Counted from the first letter of the stretch, positions 20,194 to 31,440 are shown. The stretch is 64,000 nt of DNA from Sanderia malayensis (GCA_013076295.1 RQOL01000852.1:1-64000); one strand, 5' to 3'. Numbers and translations: made by a program. Notes: a model not told the origin generated them from the sequence alone.

Positions 20194-21260
20194 CTACAAT
20201 CCTGGCCTGAAATGCTGGAACGCTGCTAATATTTTCATTCCGTTCTGCAAAATTTTCTCCCCTTCCCCCGATACAATGTTGTTCTTTGTTCACTGTGCCT
20301 ATTTTTCAGCGGGTAATTGCTATCCAAGACTATGCTACATGCCTTACAAGCAACAATCAACATTGTTTTTTGGGGGGGGGTGGAGAGTTACCTGACAAGC
20401 ATTTGTTGTTTGTGCTCTAAGAGGCCGGGTATTGTGTTTCATTTAGTAATATTTTCAACCGTTCCAAGTCTTTTTGGCAAGGATTGAAGCATAATATTAT
20501 GCTTTTAGCGTAATTTTGACCGAAAGTCGTCATTTAGCATAAAATCTAGCATAATCTGAAATCTAGCATAATTCTGGCATAATTTTAACATCTTTTGTCA
20601 AAGGTGTTGCTTCCGCTGCTGCTTCTTCAACCTGGTTTGATTGGTTAATTCGGAACTATGATATAAAACCACATCATATTGTTTTATGATAAGAATAAAA
20701 GAAAACTGCAAAGGAATATCTTGAAAATGTTCCACAGAAATTATTGAAGTTGATTAAGAAAAACGGCCATCAATATGAATTTTCTTGCGATGCTTTCAAC
20801 TTTTCAAAAATCTTTCCCATAATTGTCTTGGCATTATATTAGCAGAAGCTTAAGTTAGCCCCTATCTAAAAAATATCGGAAAAAGTAAACCAAGGGGTGC
20901 TAATTTGAGGATTTACGGTAATCCGGGGTACAAAATGGGTGTAGGTCGTGGCTAGCTGAGAACGTACAATCCTTGCCAAAAAGACTTGGAACGGTTGAAA
21001 ATATTGTTAAGTGAAAGACAATACGCGGCCTCTTAGAGCACAAACAACAAATGCTTGTCAGTTAACTCTCCTTCCCCTCCCCCCCAAACAATGTTGATTG
21101 TTGCTTTTATGGCATGTAGCATAGTCGTGGATAACGATTACCCGCTGAAAAATAGGCACAGTGTGCAAAGATCAACATTGTATCGGGTGGAGGGGAGAAT
21201 ATTTTGCAAAACGGAATGAAAATATTAGCAGCGTTCCAGCATTTTTGGCCAGGAGTGTAG
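20194..21260. mobile_element. 1.07-kb element with ~300-bp terminal inverted repeats
   Basis: Left arm 20194-20500 (CTACAATCCTGGCC…TTTTTGGCAAGGATTG) is the inverted complement of 20963-21260. Between them is ~460 bp of non-coding AT-rich sequence. A single diverged arm of the same family lies at 24352-24648. Copy C carries the same element at 53420-54490, so it was there before the duplication. Open frames in the arms are shadows of the repeat. It is a foldback-type, non-autonomous element. Confidence 0.75.
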
Positions 21261-21867
21261 CTACAAGGAAATTGGCTCCCAAGATCGTAAGAACTTGCAC
21301 TGTTGGAGTGCAGGGAGGCCTGTGATCATACTACCATCTAACCACAAATCGCTGATAACAAGTTGATAGCTGAAGATTCGCACACTCTCCTTGTTATATT
21401 GAATCCAGCAGTATAAATCCAGCACTATTAATATTTTTTCGTGCTTCATTTATATTCAATCGTTGCATGATGCAATCATAGCATCAATTACTTATCTTCT
21501 TCATTCATTTTACACCTCTCTACCTTCTTTCTTGTACTTTATTTACTCGATTTTTGCCATTCAATTATACTAATCAAATGGCAGAAATATTATATTATCA
21601 ATATTTTGATGACTATGGCATGCTATTAAATATATCTTGTCTTCTATGAAATCAAGACAAGGCACTTGGTCTGAGCACCTACCTACTTCGTTTTCACATT
21701 CCCACAGCCCACCGTTTATGTAAAGCGTGGACCAGAATAGTTTGAAGCACTAAGTAATTCACTTTTCAATGTCTTGACTTGGTACTTATTTTTGTCAATT
21801 TTCTTTGATTATTTCGGAAGTCAAATTACAATGGTGTTATTATTACGACTTTCTGTTCTCAGTTCCT

Positions 21868-22833
21868 TCAAAGATTACTTGCTTCAAAGTTGGATATTAC
21901 AGCTGGAACATTATGCAAACCCACTTCTTCATTTTGTGATTTGCAACAAGAAGATAATAATGAATGTCTCATTTTTTGCAAGCATTCTTTACTTTGCCTG
22001 TTTCTGTACAGTACAATCAATGCATTTGTGAAGGTGTTTGAATAGAAAAGAATGTCTGACAAGGAAGCAACTAGAAGATATTCCGATGAATGAATTTGTT
22101 TATTCGCATATTGAATCACGAGTGAAGCAATAGCATTGGCAACAAATCCCATGTATGACACGATAGCTGCTATTAAAAGCAGCAACACTGTTTTATACAA
22201 TTCACGCACATATTGTGGCTCTTCTCCTGCCCTTCCATCTTGTGCGTTAAAGTGAATTGCGTTTTCAACAACATGGCGATGAATCCTTTGATATCCTCGA
22301 ATGTAAATCACCAAAATGACAACCATGAATGCAAGCATTGCAAAGGTTGCAAAGGCGGTAAAGTAGATATAACTATTAGCCCACGACGACGGTAGCACAA
22401 TGGCATAAAGTAATGAGAATACAATGACGAAGACAATGTCACAAAATATTACAACATATATCGATGGTCTTCTGAAGAGCTTTTGCAATCTTGATGGAGA
22501 TGTGTTTATATCAGTGATCATATGTAAATAACGATCGATTCCAACCAGCAGTGTCAAGGTTATAGAGATGCCAGGAAAAGTGAGAAGTACAAGTAATGTG
22601 CAGACAACCAGTGGTTGACTTTTTTCTATTGGCCAGTATGAAATCACCACCAAAGGTATGCCAACTATCCCAGTAATACAATCCGAAATGCTAATAACAA
22701 CTATCATTACATTTGAAGCATTCTTTGTTGATTGTTTTGTGGCAATGAACGAAGTAATTAGCAAGGCATTGATAATAATAACGGCAGGACTATACATCAT
22801 GAAAATTGCTGCAATATATTGATTTGCTTCCAT
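21868..22833 (-). CDS. Class-A-like seven-transmembrane receptor (intact copy)
   Basis: A single-exon 321-residue protein with seven hydrophobic segments at about residues 8-30, 42-64, 78-99, 124-147, 155-180, 212-236 and 248-270. TM3 ends in IDRYLHM, a DRY-type motif, and TM7 reads FTNALIVLYRNR, a variant of NPxxY with Ala for Pro. The C-terminal tail has CC at about 300, a possible palmitoylation site. It should sit in the plasma membrane and signal through G proteins. The ligand is unknown. Intronless, lineage-expanded rhodopsin-like receptors of this length are common in cnidarians. A second copy at 55098 is frameshifted. ATG at 22833 is the first in frame and gives a short extracellular N-terminus. 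Confidence 0.85.
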   Translation of the reverse strand: MEANQYIAAIFMMYSPAVIIINALLITSFIATKQSTKNASNVMIVVISISDCITGIVGIPLVVISYWPIEKSQPLVVCTLLVLLTFPGISITLTLLVGIDRYLHMITDINTSPSRLQKLFRRPSIYVVIFCDIVFVIVFSLLYAIVLPSSWANSYIYFTAFATFAMLAFMVVILVIYIRGYQRIHRHVVENAIHFNAQDGRAGEEPQYVRELYKTVLLLLIAAIVSYMGFVANAIASLVIQYANKQIHSSEYLLVASLSDILFYSNTFTNALIVLYRNRQSKECLQKMRHSLLSSCCKSQNEEVGLHNVPAVISNFEASNL

Positions 22834-23521
22834 GATTGAGGTGTTAGACTGTAGTTGTTTTCACAAGAAAGCTGAATGTAGCTACTACGCTGGCTGGTTT
22901 TCAATATCGGGACGAGACGAAAAGTATCATGATAACATAAGAGATCCATTTGTTCTGTTATACTGAAAGTATATATCAATCAATTTTTAAACATGTTAAC
23001 AGGTGATGCATTCACGACAAGAGAACACGAAAATTTCCGACTGAGAAAGATCCATCCATTATGAATTCCTTAAATTGAAAGCTCCTTAAATATTGAATTT
23101 TTACCAACACAAACTTGTAAATTGTCTTGTAAATAATTGTTGTTTTGGGAATTCCTTTTACATATCTAATTGTTGGGTAAAGTTTTTTTCAAATGATGGA
23201 CTGGATGCTGTTTTTCCAGCACTAATGGATTTGCGCTGCGCAGCAGCAAGTAATCTTTAAAACGTGCTGCAAATCTGACGGGAGTCGACTTTTCAAGTCA
23301 CAATAGAAAATGTCAGACATCTGCCAATTGAAGTGCTGTGTTTGCTATCATGCTCAGTGGGGCTCTGCAGCAAACGTCGAAAATTCAACAAAACTCCCTA
23401 GAAAATACCTGCGCAGAAATTATCATCCCATTCACGGACTCAAAGGATTCTTTACATTTGTTCTCTTCAGCACATAAGTTTTAATCAATTATGGAACTGC
23501 CCGTATTTGTGAGAGCCCGGG

Positions 23522-24026
23522 GTGTTGTATAGACGTTGCCATGTTGGAGCGAGCCTCGCTCCAATGTGGTTAAATTAAGTCCCAGCCTCCTCGGGAGGCA
23601 CATAGACAGTTTTCATAATGGCGGACTTAAAAGCCGAGAGTTTGTTTTGTTGTGTTAAAGTTGTGTTATTGTTTGATAATTAATGGAGTTATAATATTGG
23701 CGACGAGAGAAGTAACAATATGGCTTCTACAAAAGGACCCAAGTTAAAAGTACTGCCATTTGATCTGCATGGAGATAGATTGGATTTAGGTAAACGTTGG
23801 GACAAATGGTTTGAAAGGTTCGAGAGAGATCTCAAGTATAATGGGTGTGACCCAAGTGAAAAACCAAACGTGGCAAGAATGGCATTGTTGATTTATGCTG
23901 GCACTGATGTGGAAGATTTGCACGATACCCTACCGGACCCTGTCAAGCCTGAAGGAATGACAAATGCTCAATGGACAGATTATGAGAAATCAAAGCTGAA
24001 ACTGAGGTTGTATTTTTCTCCAAAGC
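23522..24026 (+). mobile_element. LTR-retroelement 5' fragment present only in copy B
   Basis: Copy C joins GAGCCCGGGG directly to CGTGCATCTCCGGAG (56755-56765). Copy B has 505 extra bp between the same points. The extra piece starts TGTTGTATAGACG, contains a GGAGCGAGCCTCGCTCC hairpin, and reaches a primer-site-like TTGGCGACGAGAGAAG at 23697. The start of a gag ORF follows. It looks like an LTR plus leader plus the first ~300 bp of gag, cut off before the rest. Confidence 0.65.
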
Positions 24027-24028
24027 CG
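23720..24028 (+). pseudogene. Gag N-terminal fragment, Ty3/gypsy-like
   Basis: ATG at 23720 opens about 100 residues: MASTKGPKLKVLPFD, then GKRWDKWFERFERDLKYNGC, and MALLIYAGTDVEDLHDTLPD. The W-x-x-W/F-x-x-F spacing and the following helix are typical of gypsy-type Gag matrix/capsid starts in invertebrate elements. It runs out of homologous sequence at ~24026. The frame then continues meaninglessly into the flanking G-tract to 24121. No CCHC knuckle, protease or pol is present. Confidence 0.6.
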
Positions 24029-24351
24029 TGCATCTTCGGAGAATTCGACACTTATTGGGGGAAGGGGGGGGGGGGGGGGTGTGGTAATGTAATGGTGGTC
24101 GAGCTACCATTACGTAATTGAACTCAAATAAGACTCAGTTCGTGCGAATACGTGACAATCAATTATGAAATAAATGTATCTGATAATACGACAATAAGAA
24201 TGAATAAATTACAGTTGACAAAGCTATTTATACTATACATGATAGACATTGATTGACATGAGACACGTGATTACAATAATTACTTGAATACGAGGCTACA
24301 CGATAATGAGAATGTAATCCTGTTACAGTAATACCGGGGGCCTAAAACGTG

Positions 24352-24648
24352 GGGTTGATCCTTGCCAAAAAGACTTGGAACGGTTGAAAAAATAACTAAG
24401 TGGAACACAATACGCCGCCTCTTAGAGCAGAAATAACAAATGCTTGTCAGGTCACTGTCCATCCCCTCCTTCACAGAAACAATGTTGATTTTTACTTGTA
24501 AAGCATCTAGCATACTCGTGGATAGCGATTACCCGAGGAAGAATAGGCACAGTGTGCAAAAATCAACATTGTATCGGGGGAGAGAGAAAATTTTGCAGAA
24601 CGGAATGAAAATATTAGCAGCGTTCCAGCATTTTTGGCCAGCATTGTA
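24352..24648. repeat. Single diverged arm of the long-inverted-repeat element
   Basis: GATCCTTGCCAAAAAGACTTGG… to …TTGGCCAGCATTGTAG matches the right arm at 20963-21260 with many substitutions. No partner arm is nearby. The equivalent in copy C is 57080-57376. Confidence 0.7.
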
Positions 24649-24687
24649 GCACAAACCGCGACGTGCAGGAACTGACATCTAGGAAAA

Positions 24688-24725
24688 ATGGAGGCGTCCA
24701 AGAAACCATTGCAATATCCATATTC
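24688..24725 (+). CDS. First coding exon of an unidentified duplicated gene (MEASKK…)
   Basis: ATG plus 38 nt (MEASKKPLQYPYS) ends at TTC|GTAAGT, a strong donor. The same exon and donor occur at 57414-57451 (+) and 50409-50372 (-, MEASKKTLQYPLS). In the 50 kb copy a second 52-nt exon (50231-50180) keeps the frame open for 30 codons in all. Here the matching second exon would be replaced by sequence after GCAG|GATGCAATATGTGCTGC (24870), which a MITE interrupts. I do not recognise the protein. Confidence 0.35.
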
Positions 24726-24926
24726 GTAAGTATGTATTACAAATAACCGCATCTACTTTCACAAGCGACAGTTACCGTAATTAATAAATTAATTGTTTTA
24801 TTTTATGCCGACACACATGCATACCATTTTCAACTATTTTTGCATGAACGACATGATTACTAGATACTTGCAGGATGCAATATGTGCTGCTCTTGAATAT
24901 GAAAAAATTGATGATATAAAGAAATA

Positions 24927-25313
24927 CACGCATTTTTTTATAAGCAACTGCTTTATAAGCAAGACAGTACTCGGCAAGGCAAAAAGTTAAGCAATTTTAG
25001 TATTGAGTTGAAGACTGCTAAGTAATTTGAAAAATTGTGTTTTTAGTACTTAAAAGGGAATGTGAACTGATACCATCTTGTTAACAGGAATAGCCTGTGT
25101 AAAGGTCATCTGCGAATCTGCCCTCAATACTTGTTGACTTTAAATACTTACCAATTACAGGGCCCTATATTTACCTTTTTCTAATCTATTTTCAAAAAAC
25201 GCGAACAAAAAGTTAAGCAATTGCTTAGCAATTTTGAGTACTGAAATTTGCCTTCCAGATAAGCAATTTTTAGTACTGAGCCCGAGTTGAAATTGCTTAT
25301 AAAAAAATGCGTG
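24927..25313. mobile_element. 387-bp MITE, CACGCATTTTTTTATAAG family
   Basis: Near-perfect 21-bp inverted ends starting CACGCATTTTTTTATAAGCA, flanked by TA at 24925-24926 and 25314-25315. The interior has several repeats of TTGCTTA/AGTACTGA. Non-coding. The same ends bound a 5 kb block at 26717-31684. Confidence 0.85.
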
Positions 25314-25315
25314 TA

Positions 25316-26714
25316 TGTGATTGAATATGGCTAAATGCTTTCGTTCATTGAAAATGTTTTTAAACGAACGGAATTTAGTTAAATTCTTAAATTATGTATC
25401 AGTTGATTTGGGATTGTGTTGCAGGTAAGTTAAATTTATGAAATGCTAATCTGAAATAGTATTTTTAAAACATGAATTTTGCGGAGGAAAACTGTGGCAA
25501 ATAGAAATGTTAGCGGGAGTGTTTGTTGTCGACATGCAGTAATAATATTGAGGGACAGTCTTTTTCACCTTGTAGCACGACACGGCACTACTGTTTACAG
25601 ATATTCGGATTTGAAAAGAATTTGAGAAATAGTTGAAATAGTTAACATGAACATAAAAATTTCTAGTCAGTAAGTATAAAATGTGTTAAAAATAAATGAA
25701 TATCGTAGATGTCGTAGATTTCCCTTGCCTTCCATTCACAGCAAACCAAGGCAAAGCTGCAATGCAAAACAAGATTTTCCTTGCTTTCTGTGAACAATAC
25801 TCACATCAATCACCGCAATAGCTTAATCCTCATTGGATAGAAAGCAAAAACACAATTGTCAAAATATTGCGCAATAGTTATTGTTCTGGTCACGTGACTC
25901 CAGAAGGCAAATCTCGAATTTTCCTGCCTATATCCAAGATTAGTAAAGGCTGCTTCGCGTCGTTGAAAATCTAGACACAACATAGTTTAGTGGTGAGTAC
26001 CTATACTCTTTATATGCAGCATTTTTAATTTTTCAGATTATTTATTTATCTGAATAGTATACTTTTAATCCCTTTTAATGAAATTTAACAATTCTCAACA
26101 CAGTCAAATACTTCTCAACACAGATAAAATTGTTGTGTGTGGGGCGTTTATTTCAAAAGTTAGTAGCATAAGGGGGCGTTTATTCGAGGGGGCTTCTAAT
26201 CGAGGGGGGCGTTTAATCTAGGAAATACGGTAGCAACCTAATATGACACAGAACCTTTAGCAGTATTTTGATCCTTTTATTGCCACACGTAGTGTGGCCC
26301 TATAGCCACCCCCGGGTAACTGAGGTCTGACTTGAAAATCGAAATTTTGTCCAAAACCGGTTTCAGAATTTCAACCAATCAGTTTTGCAATTGCTCCAAC
26401 TGGTTTGTTATTTTGATCATACCTGTTTTTCTTTGTTGGCGGAAATTGACCTTTCAACACGCAGCACAGTGAATGCAAACCGTCATTTCTGCATGTCCTT
26501 CTGTTCTGCATGTCATCATAGTGCTTCCACTTGTAAGGAAATTTCCCTACCGTAAGGAAATTTGGCCATTTGGAAGGAAGAAAGAAGGAAATGAAAATTG
26601 TAAGGAAATTTTCAATATTTGGCAAGGAAATTTTACCCAAAAAAGGAAAAAAAGAAGGAAATTTGAATTTTCAAAAGTGGAAGCACTGACAGTCATATCT
26701 GTGTGTGATTGCAA
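25316..26714. other. Mostly featureless; MITE end fragment at 26140-26235
   Basis: AT-rich and without a credible coding frame apart from the exon-donor module. Positions 26140-26235 (GGGCGTTTATT repeats ending AGGAAATACGGTA) are a right-end fragment of the GCGCTTATT family seen complete at 29764-30209. Confidence 0.5.
25958..25992 (+). other. Exon-donor module (35 nt conserved exon, GTGAGT donor)
   Basis: CGTCGTTGAAAATCTAGACA…TTTAGTG|GTGAGTACC matches the exon-2 modules at 50231-50180 and 43780-43729 on the other strand. About 70 bp of downstream sequence is also shared, including AATTTTTCAGA and a TTCAGA/TCTGAA hairpin. Sequence upstream of it differs here. The frame open in the other copies (AAAATCCAGACA) has TAG here, so this copy cannot encode the same peptide. 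Confidence 0.4.
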
Positions 26715-26839
26715 TACACGCATTTTTTTATAAGACTAGGGGTCTTCACTCGCTTCGCTCGTTCGCCCAAGCCCCTCAAGTAAAAAAAGCTTAATCTGGT
26801 TGGCGCGCTTCGCGCGCTGCATTCGCTCCCGCTCATGCC

Positions 26840-26934
26840 CATACATACATACATACATACATACATACATACATACATACATACATACATACATACATAC
26901 ATACATACATACATGCATACATACATACATACAT
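26840..26934. repeat. (CATA)n microsatellite
   Basis: About 24 copies of ATAC, with one CATGCATAC interruption near 26912. A second stretch is at 27038-27074. Both follow the same 100-bp lead-in containing TTGGCGCGCTTCG(C/T)GCGCTG, so the microsatellite sits at a fixed place in a larger repeat. Confidence 0.95.
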
Positions 26935-27074
26935 GAGCCGGGTTCGGTCGCTTCGCTCCCTCCCCGGAGCCCGTCAAGTAAAGAAAGCTTAATCTGGTTG
27001 GCGCGCTTCGTGCGCTGCATTCGCCCCCGCTCATGCCCATACATACATACATACATACATACATACATACATAC

Positions 27075-27412
27075 TACATACACACCCTACAATACATACC
27101 CTACAATACATACCCTACATACATACCCTACAATACATACCATACAATACATACCCTACGATACATACCTTACAATACATACAATACAATACATACCCTA
27201 CAATACATACCCTACAATACAAACCCTACAATACATACCCTACAATACATACCCTACAATACATACCCTACAATACATACCCTACAATACATACCCTACT
27301 ATACATACCCTACTATACATACCCTACTATACATACCCTACTATACATACCCTACTATGCATACCCTACTATAAATACCCTACTATACATACCTTACTAT
27401 ACATACTACGAC
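27075..27412. repeat. 14-bp minisatellite (ATACCCTACAATAC)
   Basis: About 24 units of ATACATACCCTACA. The second half drifts to the variant ATACCCTACTATAC. The long Tyr/Thr/His/Ile open frames read from it are repeat artefacts. Confidence 0.95.
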
Positions 27413-27419
27413 GTAACAT

Positions 27420-28370
27420 TTCTAAAGAAAGTAAAGGTGGGAGGTCAAATCTTCCCCCTAGCAAGCTACAGCCCCGCGCCCACGCTGCTCCCTGAAAGCC
27501 GTTTCCGAAAGTTGATAATTTCAGTGTGAAGTTTGGAAAAAAATAGTTACTTTCAAAAACCTAACCCATCCTGAAAATTTTAAACTCAATCTGTAATAAA
27601 AAATATATCAAACTGTAGCTAAGGAAACAGCGAACACGTTGCAAATAGTCTCATCTCTTAACTAAATAATACTGAATTCTTAGAGACCATTTAATGGAAG
27701 TGGTTTGAATGAAATTTCGGAGCCGTGCAAAAAGCAAAACCTCTGAACACACTTTAGCAAGTAAAAATAGTATTTACCGTGGCAAATAGTGACCCAGTTG
27801 AACTGAAAAAACACCAACATGAAGGTAATATGTTGGGGAACAATTATCGAAAGTGTTTGGGTAAAAAATAATCAATTGTGGCAGGCTAAAATTGACTTTT
27901 TGCAAATGCAAAAACAACGCGTGTTGCGTGAAAAATTGCTCCTTCCCGAGTGAAAAGCAACTTTGTTGGAAATCGTAAAAAAACAACAAAAAAACAAAAA
28001 AAACAACACATTATTTTAGTTGTGTTATCAGACAACACTTGTCAAAAATTTAAATGGGGAAAATCGTGCAAATAGGGCCGGAAAAATTCAAAACTTTGAC
28101 CATGGCCTAAACGTTGTTAGCATGCCGAAGCAACAATGGCGGTTGCCTACTACAACAAAACCCACAACTCTTTCATTCAAAAAACAAAACAAAGCTATCA
28201 CCTGTGTTCTCTATTGTTTCCTGCAACTCTCCGGGGGTCTTTGAAACAAATAACAGCTCATTACAAAGAAAATTCAGCTGGTAAAACACATTGAAAGGCG
28301 TCCACCTCACTTTTTGTGTACAAAACAAAAACACGCGTCTTCTCCAAAAGTACCTGCTGTTCAACCCGAG
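27420..28370. other. No gene seen
   Basis: AT-rich stretch with poly-A/T runs, for example AAAACAACAAAAAAAC near 27978. No coding frame with recognisable content. Confidence 0.5.
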
Positions 28371-29710
28371 GGCTAATTTGCATGATAACGAAAAACGCGT
28401 GACTTTTCACGTGAAGTCACGAAAGAGCCAATCAAATTGCAGCAAAAGGCGAAACGCGTCACGTGAAGAGCGAACGCTTTCTTCGAAATTGGAGTTCGCG
28501 ACGCGAATTTGGAAGTTTCGCTAGCGTAAGCCGTCGTTTTTTCGTGATAGCACAATTAGTGGAGCAATTAATGGAATAACTCAAAAATTCTTTTAAAATA
28601 GGCTTGCAAAAATAGATAACTTTTGCCTACTCCAGAAACGGAGCCTTTCCATGCAAGTGTCAACCTTTTGCGACCCCATTGAAAAAAGCCTTATTGATCA
28701 CCGATTCGCCGTTTCGTCCCATTGTTTTGAGGCGTTCGACCTATTGTTTCGGGTCGAATCTATTGTTTTAGGCAGAGTTTCGCCACCGTCACGTGACATC
28801 GCAGAATAGTAATATTAGACTAGCCGGGGGCGCTCGCGTTCGCTCGCTTCCCGGAGGGGGGCAAGTGAAAAAAACTTAATGTGGTTGGCGCACTTCGTGC
28901 GCTGCATTCGCTAACGCTCATGCCCCTTTCAACCCCACGTACAAAAGGTTAGCTCGCTGCGCTCGCCTGTGGTTGGCGCACTTCGTGCGCTGCATTCGCT
29001 TATGCTCATGCTTCTTTGAACCCCACGTACAATAGGTTAGCTCGCTGCGCTCGCCTGTGGTTGGCGCACTTCGTGCGCTGTATTCGCTAACGCTCATGCC
29101 CCTTTCAACCCCACGTACAATAGGTTAGCTCGCTGCGCTCGCCTGTGGTTGGCGCACTTCGTGCGCTGCATTCGCTTATGCTCATGCCTCTTTGAACCCC
29201 CACGTACAATAGGTTAGCTCGCTGCGCTCGCCTGATAATCCCTTATCATAATTTGTTGGTTAAAACTTTGGGCTTGTTTACATTAGGCCTACCACGTGGG
29301 TCGGGCAAAAAGAGCCAATCAACTTGCAGCAAAAAGCGAAACGCGTCACGTGAACAGCGAACGCTTTGTTCGAATTTGGAGTTCGCGACGCGAATTTGGA
29401 AGTTTCGCCACCGTAAACCGTAGTTTTTTCGTGATAGCACAAATTAGCAGAATAATTAATGGAATAATTCAAAAATTCGGGAGAATATCGAAAAACAAAA
29501 TCCATTACCCTGGTTAAATTAATAAACTAAACATTCAGTGTGAATTTCATTGGCATATACCCACATACAAAAAAGCCTTTGTGATCACACGGTTCGCCGT
29601 TTCGGCCCATTGTTTTTGGGCGTTCGACCTATTGTTTCCGGTCGAATCTATTGTTTTTGGCAAGGAAAATGCGTCATCACGTGACTCCGCAGAATATATA
29701 TATTAGAAGC
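28370..29710. repeat. Direct duplication of a ~450-bp unit around an 88-bp tandem array
   Basis: 28385-28590 matches 29310-29480 (GAAACGCGTCACGTGAA…GAACGCTTT…TTCGTGATAGCACAA). 28680-28830 matches 29567-29710 (ATTCGCCGTTTCG…CATTGTTTT…GTCGAATCTATTG). Between them, 28880-29240 holds four 88-bp tandem units, each with GTGGTTGGCGCACTTCGTGC and TTAGCTCGCTGCGCTCGCC. The GCGCACTTCGTGCGC core forms a tight hairpin. Confidence 0.8.
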
Positions 29711-30925
29711 TAGGGGCCCATGTACAGTCGACTTTCTGCGGACTTAGCTCAGTGGTGGTAACTACCGTATTTCCTCTATTAAGCGCCCGGGCGCTTATTA
29801 AATATTTCGCAAAATTGGGTGGGCGCTTATCAGAGGGGGGGGGCGCTTAAAAGAGGGGGCGCTTATTTCACAGTCCTAAAATTTTAAAATCAAACAACCT
29901 CGAAAACAAAAGAATAATCTTATGTAGCTCCGAATGTTATTCAATATCAAGCAGCAAGATCAACTTCAACTGGTGATCCTGACTGCATTGCATTTTCCAA
30001 ACGCTCACGACCCGATGAAAGTGTTTTTCCACCCTTAAAGAGCTTCTACGTTACTATTTGAACCAAACCAGTAAAAACGTAAGGGTTCTATTAACCGCCC
30101 TGGGCGGTTAATAGAGGGGGCGCTTATTTCACACTTTTTGATTTTAGGGTGGGCGCTTATTGGAGGGGGCGGTTAATAGAGGGTGGGCGCTAAATAGAGG
30201 AAATACGGTAATTGGAATGCAAGGAATCGAGAAACTTGCTCAACGCTGAAAGGCATCAAGTTGTCATCATGCATTACTCATGTAACTGCCCGATGACAGT
30301 AATAAACGAAAACAACATGGCTGGTTTTCGAAGCTCAGAACAAGATCAATATTACATGTTATGAAAACGTACAGGAGAAATGTTCTGAATGAATTGTGAA
30401 TTATGCCCTCCATTGGCAGGTACCGTTATATTTTGGCATATTTTGGGCAACAAATGGCTCCATGTTTACGAATGCCCCCTCCATCATTTCAGTCCTACAT
30501 GTTTGAGAGACAGCACTCTGAGGCCAATCTCATTTATGCTTGCATTGATATAGAAAATGTTCAAGCAGTCCTTTTGTTAAACATTTTCTGTTGTTTTTTC
30601 CAGCAAATAAACTATAAATATAAAGAAAACCTTTTCTCTTCTTCGGGCATTTTTAATTGCATGCGTGACCTCAACAGCAAAATGAAAACGAAACCTGCCT
30701 TTCTTTCTTGCACAACAGCGAATATGTTATTGGCAATGACAGGACGACAGGAGGAATTAAAATGAGCAAGTTGAGCACCTCGCGAGGTGCTCAAAGTTGC
30801 GGGGTGTTGCTCAGGCCAGAGATGACCATCTACATTTCTGAGCAAGAGAACCCTGGGGCGATAATTGGGATAATCCCCGAAAATATGCAAGTTTTCTTGA
30901 CTTGAGCATGACTGTACATGGGCCC
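29708..30925. mobile_element. 1.2-kb element with CTAGGGCCCATGTACAGTC inverted ends
   Basis: CTAGGGGCCCATGTACAGTC (29711-29730) and the complement of CCTAGGGCCCATGTACAGTC (30906-30925) face each other. The interior holds a nested MITE and a perfect 24-bp palindrome. The internal frame at 30403-30765 has no known domain. Confidence 0.5.
29764..30209. mobile_element. MITE of the TACCGTATTTCCTCTATT family
   Basis: Left end TACCGTATTTCCTCTATTAA and right end complement TACCGTATTTCCTCTATTTA, with internal repeats of GGGGGCGCTTATT and an ACCGCCCTGGGCGGT palindrome at 30096-30110. Non-coding. A partial relative is at 26140-26235. Confidence 0.75.
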
Positions 30926-31269
30926 TAGGCTTGGAAGTAGTGCTCAGTTTCTCAAACTTTCTGGCCATTTTAGTACTAAAATTTCCTAAAAGTCTTTTAA
31001 ATTTGGAAGTGAAAATAGGTAGGAAATGCATCGCAGATACATCGCAATTAAATGCAAATAAACAATAGCAAAACAATTGCCAATTCCATGTCGTGTCAAT
31101 TCCATCTAAGTCTTCGATCGTATTTAAAATAATCATCACTGCCGTCTTCAAAATACAATCAAAACTTACCCATTTGCCTGTTGTACCAGGTGACACGGTT
31201 TCTTAAACTTAACGGAAAGTAGTACTACAGTTTCTTAATTTTTTTGGTATCTTAGGGGTCGGTTTCTTA

Positions 31270-31440
31270 TTACTTTAAAAGAAGAAACTTTCGCAGGAAG
31301 AAACTTTCGCGACTTTCGCGTTCTTAGCCTAAAATTCGCGAAAGTTTATTACGTGAAACTTTCCAAAATATGAAATTCGCGAAAGTTTATTCTTGATAAA
31401 AATTTCAAAATTGCCAATTCGTGAAATTTTATTTTCGCGA
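31270..31440. repeat. TTCGCGAAAGTTTATT direct repeats
   Basis: Several degenerate copies of ATTCGCGAAAGTTTATT and GAAACTTTCGC in both orientations. They sit subterminally at the right end of the 26717-31684 block, and such repeats are often transposase-binding sites. Confidence 0.55.

Larger units (their letters stand above)
17300..24860 (+). repeat. Segmental duplication, copy B
   Basis: The fullest copy. It aligns with A over its first 2.3 kb and with C from the peptide gene to the GPCR and on to about 24860 (C 57596). Relative to C it has one large insertion of about 505 bp at 23522-24026. Divergence is low throughout, with scattered single-base changes and small indels, so the duplication is recent. 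Confidence 0.9.

Noticed and set aside
22213..22395. Plus-strand frame with HQNDNHECKHCKGC
   Set aside because: Antisense of the GPCR. The Cys/His spacing is coincidental.
27075..27412. Telomere-like repeat
   Set aside because: The unit ATACCCTACAATAC contains CCCTA but is not TTAGGG-type and is internal.
26736..27495. Long frames rich in MYVC or HTYI
   Set aside because: Pure translation of the ATAC microsatellite and the 14-bp minisatellite.
27774..28555. Several 60-77 aa frames
   Set aside because: No domain, splice signal or conservation between the duplicated segments beyond DNA similarity.
29740..29765. tRNA gene suggested by GACTTAGCTCAGTGGT
   Set aside because: An A-box-like string only. 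No B box or acceptor pairing follows, because a MITE starts at 29764 and the sequence after it does not complete a tRNA.
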